Assembly (NCBI GenBank): GCA_015296065.1
Contig: DVDU01000211.1
Coordinates: 1 to 64,000, forward strand
Direction of reading: 5' to 3'
DNA from: Oscillatoriaceae cyanobacterium M33_DOE_052
GTDB taxonomy: Bacteria > Cyanobacteriota > Cyanobacteriia > Cyanobacteriales > Laspinemataceae
DNA: 64,000 nt
Position numbers and translations under genes: made by a program
Shown here: one piece after another, positions 14,424 through 22,825 of the stretch
Position numbering within the stretch: position 1 is the first letter of the stretch
Layout: each line of letters begins with the position of its first letter
The notes under the pieces: model-generated
What the model was told of the DNA's origin: nothing
Databases searched by the model: none
The model's input: only the letters and a program-made list of their open reading frames with translations

Positions 14424-17134
14424 TTCCCTCAGATATTCGGCTTTACACTTGGGTTGATGTGGAGGAGGTATTGCTGCGGCTAGAGGAAAACTGGCCAGAA
14501 TGGCTGGTTTGGGCAAGTGGTTATTGGGACAGTTTAACCCTAGGCATTCGTGCGGGGACTCAAGAAGCGGCGAAAAATTGGCTGGAAGATCTGTATAATC
14601 CTCGGTGGCGAAATGAGAGTGCAGAGGGGATGGTAGGCGGTGTAATTATTCTGGAAAGCATAAATCTAGAAAATCCACGCACCTTGCCAGTTGTGTTGGA
14701 AGAAACAGAGGAAGAGCCGCCAAAAGCGAGACTGATTCCGAGTTTGTCCCGGCCATCGGTGCTGTGGCAACAAACGGAAAATCAGGAACTGCCACCAATA
14801 TTACCATCAAATCTGCCGCCAATAGTTGCTTTTCACTCGTTCAAGGGGGGTGTGGGAAGGACTACCCACGCGCTGGCGTTGGCACAAGCGATGATTGGAG
14901 AAAAGCAAAAAGTGTTGCTGGTAGATGCGGACATGGAGGCTCCGGGAATTAGTTGGGTGTTTGAGCGACGGTTGCCTAGTCCATTGGTTTGTTTTGCGGA
15001 CCTGTTGGCGGTGGCGCATGGGGATGGGTCTCCCACGGCTGAGAATGCGGTAAAATTAGTGGCCGATCGCCTCAAAAGTCAGGGTCCTATTGATGGGATT
15101 TATGTTTTACCATCTTTCCGCTCCCTAGAAAGATTCACCAACCTAGAAATCAAGCCCGAGCATCTGCTGCAAGGGGCGAAAGACCCTTTTCTGCTTACCC
15201 AGATATTGGCGAATCTTGGCGCCGAAGTGGGAGCAGATGTGGTGATAGTCGATTTGCGTTCTGGGATGTCAGAATTAGCGGCGGGGCTGATTTTAGATCC
15301 GCGAGTCCATCGCATATTTGTCACCACATTAAGCGGTCAAGCAATTTCCGGGACAGAAAAAACTTTACAGCTTGTAGGAAACCGGGCACCTTCCAGGAAA
15401 GATGAAGACCCATTGCCCGCCTTGATAATTGCCCAAGTGCCACCAGAACCCCTAGGTAGCACCTTAGTCAAAGATGTAGAGATTCAACTACTAGAAGCCG
15501 CCAGACTGTTGCTGGGAGAAGCGGAGGAAGTAGAAAGCCGTCAATTTGTAGTTACCACACCATTTGCCGAGAGTTTGCTCGCTTTACCCAGTAGTTGGGA
15601 AGAAACCGTAGTTCGTCTTCAGAAAGCGGGAATTGTCGAGGCAGTTCGTTCCTTAGTGGAGCGGTTGCCCGGGAAGGAGGAAAATCCTGAAATTCCGGGG
15701 GAAGCAATTCAGAATAGCAGTTTAGCTGCTCAAAGGGAAAAGCTCCGAGATTTGGCGAAACAGATGGTATATGCAGAGACCACGGAAACCGAGGATTTTT
15801 TTGCCACCATCATTTTAAAACGATTGGCTGCAGATTTCAGCCGGAGGATGCCAATTGCCGTTATCGTGGGGGCGAAAGGTTCGGGGAAAACCTATACTTT
15901 CCGCCAAATTGTCCGGCGGGAGAATTGGCAAGTGTTTGCCAGGGATGCTCAGGCCAAAGAAGTGCAATTAGAGGCACCGATCTGCCCGATTTTGGAGTCA
16001 AATAACCTGAGTAATGCGGCGAAACAGAAAGTCCAGGAAGTGCGGCGAAAAACTGCTGCCGCATTAGGGTTTGGACAAATTCAAGATTCCAGTAATATTC
16101 GGGATTATATTAGAGAAAGTTGCCGGGAAAATTTGCACGTGGGGGAGTGGCGCGATCGCTGGCTATATATCATGGCTTGGGGGGCTGGGTTTCCGGTGAC
16201 AGAAATCTCGGCGACTGAGAACCGCGATCGCCACATCGGACGCGCCTTAATTCAGCACCTATTAGACCAGAAAAAACAGCTCATTTTCGCGATCGACGGT
16301 TTAGAAGACCTGTTTCAGGACTTTGCCACTAACGAAAAGGAACAAATCGCCCTCCGAGCCTTGCTGCAGGAAGTCCCCGAATGGCTGGGCCAGCAGCCCG
16401 GAATTCCTTTGGGCATCCTAATTTTTGTGCGGCGGGATATAGTTTTAGCCGCCGTGCGCCAAAATGCGGCGCAAATGATGGCGCTATATGATAACTATGC
16501 TTTAAAATGGAATCGGGAAGAAACCTTGCGCCTAGTAGCTTGGATAACTAATTTAGCCGGTGCCATTCCAGCTAAAATCCAAGTAGAATCCTTGGCAGGT
16601 ATGGGAGAGACCGAACTAACAGAAGCCTTAATCCCTTTATGGGGCAAAAGACTCGGTAGCGAACACTTTAAAGCAGTCTTTTCTGCCAGATATGTCTTAA
16701 CAGTGCTGTCCGACTACAAGGGACAAATTCAAGCGCGGGATTTAGTGCGGTTGCTACACATAGCCGCCAAAAACTCGGTGACTGATAGCCGCTGGCACGA
16801 TCGAATTCTGACTCCTACCGCCATTAAAGAATCTTTGAAGGAATGCAGCCAGGAAAAAATTCAAGAAATTGAACAAGAAAACATCTCCCTCAAAATCATA
16901 TTCACTAAATTAAGGAGTTTGCCAGAAGAAAATCGCCAAATACCCTTTACCCAAGAAACCATAAACCTTTCTTTAGAGGAAATCAAAACTTTAGAAGACA
17001 ATGGCGTAGTGATTAGGGAAAAAGATGAGTATTACATCACCGAAATCTTCCGGTTAGGATTGGGCTTTTCCTTCACTAATGCAGGGCGTCTCAAAGTGAT
17101 AACTCTCGCTCGCCGCGCCGGACAAAAATCTTAA
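14420..17134 (+). CDS. KGGVGR-type ParA-like ATPase fused to a STAND/AAA-like NTPase
   Basis: The product (904 aa) has three parts. Residues 1-130 form a unique N-terminal region (YTWVDVEEVLLRLEENWPEW, GYWDSLTLGI). Residues 134-420 form a ParA/MinD-type P-loop domain with the variant deviant Walker A FKGGVGRTT at 141-149 (Arg replacing the usual Lys) and LLVDADMEAPGIS at 166-178. Residues about 470-800 form a second NTPase with Walker A GAKGSGKT near 484-491, Walker B FAIDGLEDLF near 622, and FVRRDIVLAA further on, as in STAND-like ATPases. The C-terminus looks like a winged helix (EIKTLEDNGVVIREKDEYYI). KGGVGR-variant ATPases occur in predicted bacterial conflict systems. The role here as a sensor or switch is inferred. 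Confidence 0.82.
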   Translation: MIPSDIRLYTWVDVEEVLLRLEENWPEWLVWASGYWDSLTLGIRAGTQEAAKNWLEDLYNPRWRNESAEGMVGGVIILESINLENPRTLPVVLEETEEEPPKARLIPSLSRPSVLWQQTENQELPPILPSNLPPIVAFHSFKGGVGRTTHALALAQAMIGEKQKVLLVDADMEAPGISWVFERRLPSPLVCFADLLAVAHGDGSPTAENAVKLVADRLKSQGPIDGIYVLPSFRSLERFTNLEIKPEHLLQGAKDPFLLTQILANLGAEVGADVVIVDLRSGMSELAAGLILDPRVHRIFVTTLSGQAISGTEKTLQLVGNRAPSRKDEDPLPALIIAQVPPEPLGSTLVKDVEIQLLEAARLLLGEAEEVESRQFVVTTPFAESLLALPSSWEETVVRLQKAGIVEAVRSLVERLPGKEENPEIPGEAIQNSSLAAQREKLRDLAKQMVYAETTETEDFFATIILKRLAADFSRRMPIAVIVGAKGSGKTYTFRQIVRRENWQVFARDAQAKEVQLEAPICPILESNNLSNAAKQKVQEVRRKTAAALGFGQIQDSSNIRDYIRESCRENLHVGEWRDRWLYIMAWGAGFPVTEISATENRDRHIGRALIQHLLDQKKQLIFAIDGLEDLFQDFATNEKEQIALRALLQEVPEWLGQQPGIPLGILIFVRRDIVLAAVRQNAAQMMALYDNYALKWNREETLRLVAWITNLAGAIPAKIQVESLAGMGETELTEALIPLWGKRLGSEHFKAVFSARYVLTVLSDYKGQIQARDLVRLLHIAAKNSVTDSRWHDRILTPTAIKESLKECSQEKIQEIEQENISLKIIFTKLRSLPEENRQIPFTQETINLSLEEIKTLEDNGVVIREKDEYYITEIFRLGLGFSFTNAGRLKVITLARRAGQKS

Positions 17135-17169
17135 CAACAGGACTACCGCAACTTTGTTGATCGCCAGAT

Positions 17170-17197
17170 GTAGGGGCAATTCACGCATTGCCCCTAC
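17170..17197. repeat. GTAGGGGCAAT palindrome
   Basis: GTAGGGGCAAT and ATTGCCCCTAC form a perfect 11-bp stem with a 6-nt loop. It is an interspersed repeat type common in cyanobacteria. It separates the double-ATPase gene from the kinase-like gene and may act as a processing or termination hairpin. Confidence 0.7.
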
Positions 17198-17257
17198 CAG
17201 AATATAGAGGTAATGCTTAATTAATAAATACTTCCGGGTAAATGCTTGAGGGCAAAT

Positions 17258-17728
17258 ATGCAAGCAGTAATATTAATCGGTATTCAGGGAGCAGGCAAAT
17301 CCACATTTTGCCAACTGCGCTTTTTCCATACCCACATCAGAATCAACCTGGATATGCTCAAAACCCGCCACCGGGAGGAAATAATCTTCCGAGCCTGTCT
17401 GGAAGCCAAACAACCCTTTGTCATCGATAACACCAACCCCACCCCCGAAGACAGAGCGCGATACATCCCTCTGGCTAAACAATACAAATTCCGCATTATT
17501 GGCTATTATTTCCAATGCCCACTTTCTGATTGTCAGCGACGCAATGCTCAGCGTACTGGCAAGCAAAAAATCCCCCAAGCTGCCATTGCTGCCACCTACG
17601 AAAAGCTGGTTTTGCCAGATTGGCAAGAAGGATTTGATGAGTTATACTATGTGCAAATAGAGCCAGATAATTCCTTTATTGTCCGCGAGTGGGAGAAGTA
17701 TAAAAATGCCCTGTTCCTGCAAAATTAA
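17258..17728 (+). CDS. P-loop kinase, polynucleotide kinase-like
   Basis: The 156-residue product has a Walker A GIQGAGKST near residues 8-16, a lid-like motif IDNTNPTPEDRARYI and a C-terminal CQRRNAQRTGKQ segment with the arginines expected of a nucleotide- or polynucleotide-kinase lid. Similar small proteins are annotated as AAA or zeta-toxin/PNK-like kinases. The real substrate is unknown: RNA or DNA 5' ends, a nucleotide or a small metabolite are all possible. I chose ATG 17258; TTG 17246 would add four residues. It follows the conflict-type ATPase gene by 120 bases, so functional linkage is possible but unproven. Confidence 0.8.
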   Translation: MQAVILIGIQGAGKSTFCQLRFFHTHIRINLDMLKTRHREEIIFRACLEAKQPFVIDNTNPTPEDRARYIPLAKQYKFRIIGYYFQCPLSDCQRRNAQRTGKQKIPQAAIAATYEKLVLPDWQEGFDELYYVQIEPDNSFIVREWEKYKNALFLQN

Positions 17729-17821
17729 TTAAACAAGACAATGAATTACCCATGACGAAGCTAAATGGTGTCAATGGAGGAAAACCCAGAAGTTAAACAG
17801 GTTTAACTTCTGGTAATCGCT

Positions 17822-18400
17822 TTAGGAAATGGTCGCCAAGGGTGATAAGTCAAAAATCGCACCTTGCTGCATCAGCTCGATTTTCAGATTTTCAGAAAGG
17901 CCGGTAGCATTGGTGAAATTGGCTTCTTTGACGATCGCCCCATTAAAATTCGTCCCCTTCAGACGCGCTCCCTTAAAATTGGCGTTGCTGAGACTCGCAT
18001 CTACCAAGTAAGCGCGAAACAAGTAAGCATTAGTTAAGTCCGCATAATTCAGACAGGCGCCAGTTAAGTCCACACCCCCCAAGTCTGCATCACTAAGGTC
18101 AGCGCCGCTGAGGTCCGCACCGCTGAGGTTAGCACCGCTGAGGTTAGCGCCGCTGAGGTCCGCACCGCTGAGGTTGGTGTGACTCAGGTTAGCGTGGATC
18201 AGAGTGGCACGAAACAGGTTCACACCCACCATCTTGGTGCGAAACAGGTTGGCGCCAAATAAATTGCAGCGAAAAAGACTGGCGCCGCTGATATCAGCGC
18301 CGTTGAGGTCAGCGCGAAACAGGTCCGTATCCCGAAAATTCCTTTCTCCTGCGGCATAGCGATCGAGCAGTTCTTGAGCATCCATAAGAGTAGTTGCCAT
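17822..18400 (-). CDS. Pentapeptide-repeat protein
   Basis: The 192-residue product is built from about 25 repeats of the form A(D/N)LXX, for example DLSGANLSGANLSGADLSG around 80-100, after an N-terminal segment MATTLMDAQELLDRYAAGER. Such repeats fold into a right-handed quadrilateral beta helix. Cyanobacteria carry many such proteins with mostly unknown roles; a few members of the superfamily mimic DNA and inhibit gyrase. There is no signal peptide, so it is probably cytosolic. It is transcribed alone. Confidence 0.92.
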   Translation of the reverse strand: MATTLMDAQELLDRYAAGERNFRDTDLFRADLNGADISGASLFRCNLFGANLFRTKMVGVNLFRATLIHANLSHTNLSGADLSGANLSGANLSGADLSGADLSDADLGGVDLTGACLNYADLTNAYLFRAYLVDASLSNANFKGARLKGTNFNGAIVKEANFTNATGLSENLKIELMQQGAIFDLSPLATIS

Positions 18401-18958
18401 TTTGTCATAAGGTCTAACCTAATTTTCCCAAAAAGATTAACCCTCAAGGGGGCAGGCGCAAGATTCTTTGGATAGTCTTAACAATTCTCCATCATAACTC
18501 TGGCGCGATGATTTGACAGAATACCCTTTTGATTTAGTGATGAAACAGATATCTGGTCGGAGCAAAAAATTGTTCGCGCCTCAGAAACGCTCTTCTCCTG
18601 AGCTATCTGTGACAATTGTCAATTTAATTTGGATAAACCACCGCAAATTAACAACATAAATTTCACTTGTTTTGACTACTATGATTGACCCTTGGGTGCA
18701 AATATAGAGTTTCTCATATTGGTGAGTTACGGATTTTGACTGGATGACCGCTTTCGCGGGTATGACAGAAGCACATGATTAATTTGAGAATGGTAGATGT
18801 GTTTTGATGATGAGAGCAAACTCAGCTTTTACAGGTACGGTTAACAGCCGGATTTGCTCTCCTATTTTTAGGGGCAGCCACTCTGTGGCTGCCCCTAAAG
18901 AACGGGATAACTACGAAGGAATTGCGCGGTTATGGTCGGCAATCAACCAGAGTTGATA
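18401..18958. other. Intergenic region with two hairpins
   Basis: These 558 bases hold no gene. GAGAGCAAA (18812-18820) and TTTGCTCTC (18853-18861) form a perfect 9-bp stem followed by CTATTTTT, a terminator-like arrangement on the plus strand with no gene before it. TTTAGGGGCAGCCAC and its complement (18867-18899) form a 15-bp stem with a TCT loop just beyond the stop of the M48 protease gene and may terminate it. Confidence 0.55.
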
Positions 18959-19816
18959 TTAAAGCAGTTTGCGGATTTTTTGGCGGTAGGCGGCGCGGTC
19001 CATACCTTGAACACTGTTGGCACTGCTGGGGTATTTCTGGTTAATTTCCTGCTGCAAGCGGGTAATGCGGTCTTCGGTGGCGGGGTGGGTACTCAGGAGG
19101 GTGGGGACGGAACCTTGACCGAGGAGTTTTTGGAAAAAGCTAATCATCCCAGAGGGAGCATAGCCCGATCGTACCACCATATCCAAACCAGTGCTGTCGG
19201 CTTCAAACTCGTGCTGACGGCTTCTGGGACGGCGGAAACCGAACTCGAAGCCGAGGTTAACCACGGTGTTGCGGTCTAAGCCAGCCGCATCAGCTAAACC
19301 ACCAGCGATGACACTTTGGCGAATTTGCTTGAGGACATGCTTATTGGTGATATGACCAATTTCGTGACCAATGACCCCAGCTACTTCCGCTTCCGTGTCA
19401 GCAGCTTTGAGCAAGCCGGTGTTAACATACACGAAACCGCCAGCGGTGGCAAAGGCGTTGATGGCATCATCATTGACTACTTGAAAAGTAAAAGGCAACT
19501 TGGGGCGGGAGCTTTGGGCGACTAACCGTTTGCCCATATCCTCTACATAGGCGGTAATTTCCGAATCCCGATACATCTGAAACTCGCCTTTTACCTGTTC
19601 GTCAATCTGTTTTCCCAGCTCCATTTCCTGACGATCGGACATATTCGACAACTGGATGACCTGAATTCCCGGACCGATGAGGTCCCCCCAATCAAAAGCC
19701 GACGCCGGAAGCGACGAACCCACCCCCAACCCCAAAGCTACCACCAAGGAAATCAGGGGGTAAAACCAGCCGCGATGCCAAAAGCGGTGGGACATCAATG
19801 TTAATCTATTCATCAT
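18959..19816 (-). CDS. M48-family metalloprotease (exported or membrane-anchored)
   Basis: The product (285 aa from the chosen start) opens with a basic stretch and a hydrophobic segment, FYPLISLVVALGLGVGSSLP, ending at ASAFDW, a plausible signal peptide. The zinc site HEIGH is at 151-155 with the third ligand in EFEAD (203-207), the arrangement of the BepA/Oma1-like M48 group. Such proteases help quality control of envelope proteins. The open frame continues 50 codons upstream, but only the part from the tandem ATGs at 19813-19816 gives a sensible signal peptide. TPR repeats, as in BepA, are absent. Confidence 0.93.
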   Translation of the reverse strand: MMNRLTLMSHRFWHRGWFYPLISLVVALGLGVGSSLPASAFDWGDLIGPGIQVIQLSNMSDRQEMELGKQIDEQVKGEFQMYRDSEITAYVEDMGKRLVAQSSRPKLPFTFQVVNDDAINAFATAGGFVYVNTGLLKAADTEAEVAGVIGHEIGHITNKHVLKQIRQSVIAGGLADAAGLDRNTVVNLGFEFGFRRPRSRQHEFEADSTGLDMVVRSGYAPSGMISFFQKLLGQGSVPTLLSTHPATEDRITRLQQEINQKYPSSANSVQGMDRAAYRQKIRKLL

Positions 19817-20070
19817 AGTTGTTGCGTGAGGAACGACTTGCGGATAATTGTGCAGCGGGGGAGGCAACCGCAGTCTCCCAGAGATGATGACGCATAGGGC
19901 CAACTGTGGGTTGCCGGAATTGCATTCAGGGGATAAGCTATGGTGTTGACAGCCCGTCTTCCTCAAAAAATTCTAGCTTTTTGATGCGGAAGGTGCCACC
20001 GGGATGTCGCAATAGAAGTCAAGGCCAGCCTAAAATTTAGCTGGCAGATGTAATAGGAACAGTTTGGTTT

Positions 20071-20598
20071 ATGAGAATTTTGGATTCCCAAGGTCGTTTG
20101 TTCGGTAAAATCAGTGTTTTAGACTTGGGTGCAGCCTTGGTGATTCTGATGGTGATTGTGGGGATATTTTTTGTTCCTGGCACCACCGGTAGCGTGGCGC
20201 AGGTGAAAGTCACCACCAAACCAGTAGAAGTGGACCTCATCGTGCGGGGTCTGAGCGTGCGGGACCCCGAGGGGCTGCTGCAGCAATTTCGCGATCGGGG
20301 GAAAACCAACATCATCATCCGTAACCAACCTTACGGCGAGGTGGATGTGATATCGATCGAGCAGCAGCAGCGCACCTTAGCAGTTACCCAGCCGGATGGG
20401 ACACTCAAAGCTATGCCAGACCCTAGACAGGAAGAGTCTTTCAGCACGAATTTGCTGATGACCTTGGGGGGTAAAGCCCAAATTACCAATGACGGCCCAG
20501 TTTTAGGTAACAGCAAACTGAAAATCGGCACCCCGGTGGAGCTGGAAGGCCCAACCTACAATTTTAATGCTAGCGTTATCGATGTGAGAATCAAGTAA
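20071..20598 (+). CDS. DUF4330 membrane-anchored protein
   Basis: The 175-residue product begins MRILDSQGRLFGKISVLDLG, has a single helix at about 19-37 (LGAALVILMVIVGIFFV) and continues as a soluble domain with PVEVDLIVRGLSV and NIIIRNQPYGEVDVISI. This is the DUF4330 pattern, known mostly from cyanobacteria and without assigned function. It is probably an inner-membrane protein with its C-terminal domain outside the cytoplasm. It stands alone. Confidence 0.88.
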   Translation: MRILDSQGRLFGKISVLDLGAALVILMVIVGIFFVPGTTGSVAQVKVTTKPVEVDLIVRGLSVRDPEGLLQQFRDRGKTNIIIRNQPYGEVDVISIEQQQRTLAVTQPDGTLKAMPDPRQEESFSTNLLMTLGGKAQITNDGPVLGNSKLKIGTPVELEGPTYNFNASVIDVRIK

Positions 20599-21147
20599 GT
20601 ACCTAAATCCCCCTCTAACGCCGTCAGGTGTTGGGACAGGATCGCGGCAAATAGTTCGGAGCCCTCCACATCACCATACTTCTGGGTGGTTTGGGTGGCT
20701 CCATCTCATATTTATTCCCAACCGGGCTCAACATCAACCCACATCAAACATAGTCCGGTTGGTAACGTAGGGGAATGCTGGACTGAGCTGTGGTTCATCG
20801 CCATGTGTGTTGCTACCGCTGGCATTTTCACCCCCACATCCCATTCGGAAAAAATACCTAGCGGTTAGCTCTGGTTAGCAGGGGATGATTTTTTCCTTTG
20901 ACCTAGAGAGTTTGAGGTTTTTTTTGGTGTTAAACTACTCTAATATCGGCGATAATCCTATATGAGGGGTTAGTCCCCCCGGCCAGAAACCCCCTATGAC
21001 TGGGGGGGAGATGAAGCGATCGGCGAGGAACGCAACACGGTGGGGGATGTGAGGCTGATGGGGGGAAATATTTCACTCAAAAGCACGACAATAGAGAAAA
21101 AGGGTCTGATGTTAGAATTCAGTCTTACCACGGGTGGGGGCGCGGAT
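20599..21147. other. Intergenic region, no supported gene
   Basis: About 550 bases without a convincing gene. A 60-codon frame at 20686-20868 has no family features and is not listed. CCAACCGG and CCGGTTGG near 20718-20762 form an imperfect long-range inverted repeat. The open frame of the next gene extends back to 21040, but its first 36 codons do not look like protein. Confidence 0.4.
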
Positions 21148-21687
21148 ATGAAACAATGGGAAATAGATTTTCAGAACTTACCCACTGCGATCGCATCTGC
21201 AAGAACCGACAGGTCGGGGCACCATTCGGAAAATCCGCGCCGGGAGTTTGGGGGGCATCTGTGCATCCGCTTGAACCTGGCAGACTTAAAATACTTTGAA
21301 GTGGTGGAACGGCAGTTTGAGCCTTGGGGCGTGATTTTCGCCAACGCGATGGCGATTAATCCGTCTAATCCCGCTTTTCTCCCCCGTTCTGGTAGCATTG
21401 TCCTGCTCGGAGCCCCCCGCAACGGCTCGATCGAGGCGACATTCTCTCAACCAGTACATTTCGTGCGCGGTTGCGTCACCAGCTCTCGCAGCACGGTGTT
21501 AACAGCCTACGATTGCACTGGTCGGGAAATCGCCCGCGATCGACTCTTCGGCGCAAATCTCGCCGGGTCCAGCTCCCCCGTAGCTCCCAACACCGAGCTG
21601 AAAGTCGCCGCCGAAGAAATAACCAAGATTAAATTCTACGCCTTCGATGGTCAGTTAACCCTAGACGATTTCAGCTTCAGTTTTTAG
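21148..21687 (+). CDS. Conserved hypothetical beta-rich protein
   Basis: I do not recognise a named family. From the ATG at 21148 the product is 179 residues: MKQWEIDFQNLPTAIAS, then GGHLCIRLNLADLKYFEVVE, WGVIFANAMAINPSNPAF, GSIVLLGAPRNGSIEATF and a final YAFDGQLTLDDFSFSF. Alternating strand-like segments and the C-terminal LTLDDFSF motif recall jelly-roll or discoidin-like domains seen at the end of secreted cyanobacterial proteins. There is no signal peptide from this start. A GTG at 21040 in the same frame gives a 215-residue form; no ribosome-binding site decides between them. Confidence 0.65.
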   Translation: MKQWEIDFQNLPTAIASARTDRSGHHSENPRREFGGHLCIRLNLADLKYFEVVERQFEPWGVIFANAMAINPSNPAFLPRSGSIVLLGAPRNGSIEATFSQPVHFVRGCVTSSRSTVLTAYDCTGREIARDRLFGANLAGSSSPVAPNTELKVAAEEITKIKFYAFDGQLTLDDFSFSF

Positions 21688-21839
21688 CCCCATTCCCCAA
21701 CCTCGCCAGCCAGGAATTTTTCCCCAAAGTCAATAGCCACATCCCCAAAGCGCAATTCATATTGTATGATTGAAAGCGATTTTAGCCACCAAACTCACCC
21801 AAAATCACCTTCCTATTTCCAGCAACCAGGTAAATTAAC

Positions 21840-22631
21840 GTGAGGCATCGCGCATTGTCCCCGTGGTCGGAACTCCTGAAACTCATACCAGCCAGCCAGT
21901 TCCTCCAAATCTCCCAAAAATTAATCCGACAGTTTAACCGCTACCGCCGCCGTCAATGGTGGGGGTGGTTATTCGCCGGATCCGCATTGATGGCGATGCT
22001 GTTGTGGCACCCGAAGCTGGTATTAGCCACTCTCATCGGTGTCGCAGTGATGCTGGCGGCGTATTTCCTCCAGCAGTGGGACAGTAAAAGTTTTATCCGT
22101 CAATGGCGGCGGTTCCTCAGCGGGCAGAACCGTTATGTAGCTGTGGCTGGCGTCACTGGGGGTATGGCAGCCTTTAGCACTTATATGGCAGTTTCGATTT
22201 GGGTCGAGTCCCAAAACCACTGGCTGGCTACAGGAATGATTTTACAAGGTTTGGGGACATTAGCCACTTTGGTGCTGCTGGGTTGGCACTTCCTCCACCG
22301 TCAAGTCACCCAGTCCCGGGACAACTTCCATCAGTTGCTGGCTGACTTGGGAGATGCTGACCCCCTGAAGCGGACGATCGCCGTGCGTCTGCTCACCAGT
22401 TCCCTGCGCGATCGTCAATACCAACCCAGTGAAGAGCGAGCCATTATCGACTGCTTCCGCCTCATGCTCAACCGGGAAACTGAACCCACCGTGAAAGACG
22501 CCTTACTCGACGCTCTCCCCTCCGCCAAGAAAACCAACTCATTAACACAAAGAAACGCACCCCTATCTATTCCCTTCACCGCTCCACCCACCACCCCCGA
22601 ACGTCATCCCGTCTATGACTACTCAGAATAG
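21840..22631 (+). CDS. Membrane protein with C-terminal armadillo-like segment
   Basis: The 263-residue product starts at a GTG. After a basic stretch (NRYRRRQWWGW) there are four hydrophobic helices: two at about 40-75, one near 100-122 and one near 128-150. A cytosolic part follows, with DPLKRTIAVRLLTSSLRD and EPTVKDALLDALPSA, which look like HEAT or armadillo-type helical repeats. Cyanobacterial homologues are annotated as armadillo-type fold proteins. No function is known. Confidence 0.75.
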   Translation: MRHRALSPWSELLKLIPASQFLQISQKLIRQFNRYRRRQWWGWLFAGSALMAMLLWHPKLVLATLIGVAVMLAAYFLQQWDSKSFIRQWRRFLSGQNRYVAVAGVTGGMAAFSTYMAVSIWVESQNHWLATGMILQGLGTLATLVLLGWHFLHRQVTQSRDNFHQLLADLGDADPLKRTIAVRLLTSSLRDRQYQPSEERAIIDCFRLMLNRETEPTVKDALLDALPSAKKTNSLTQRNAPLSIPFTAPPTTPERHPVYDYSE

Positions 22632-22763
22632 ACGCCAATCACACCATTATGTCTTCCTTTTTCGGCCAGAGTCTGGCCGCTTTCACTATTTATGCCCTGA
22701 AAAAACCAGCCGCCGCCTCATCATGGTATCGGCCCCTGTGGCTATACCTGGTTAGTGACAATA

Positions 22764-22778
22764 GTGGGCACTGCCCAC
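22764..22778. repeat. GTGGGCA-TGCCCAC palindrome
   Basis: GTGGGCA-C-TGCCCAC is a perfect 7-bp palindrome with one central base. It lies just beyond the 3' end of the FtsK-nuclease gene. The same sequence type covers the start codon of that gene (25344-25364). Confidence 0.7.
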
Positions 22779-22825
22779 CCTAATACTACTAAGTTCCCCC
22801 CCCAAAATTTTGGTAAAAAAGATGG

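Noticed and set aside
20686-20868. A 60-codon open frame after the DUF4330 gene
   Set aside because: No ribosome-binding site and no protein-like composition or family pattern.
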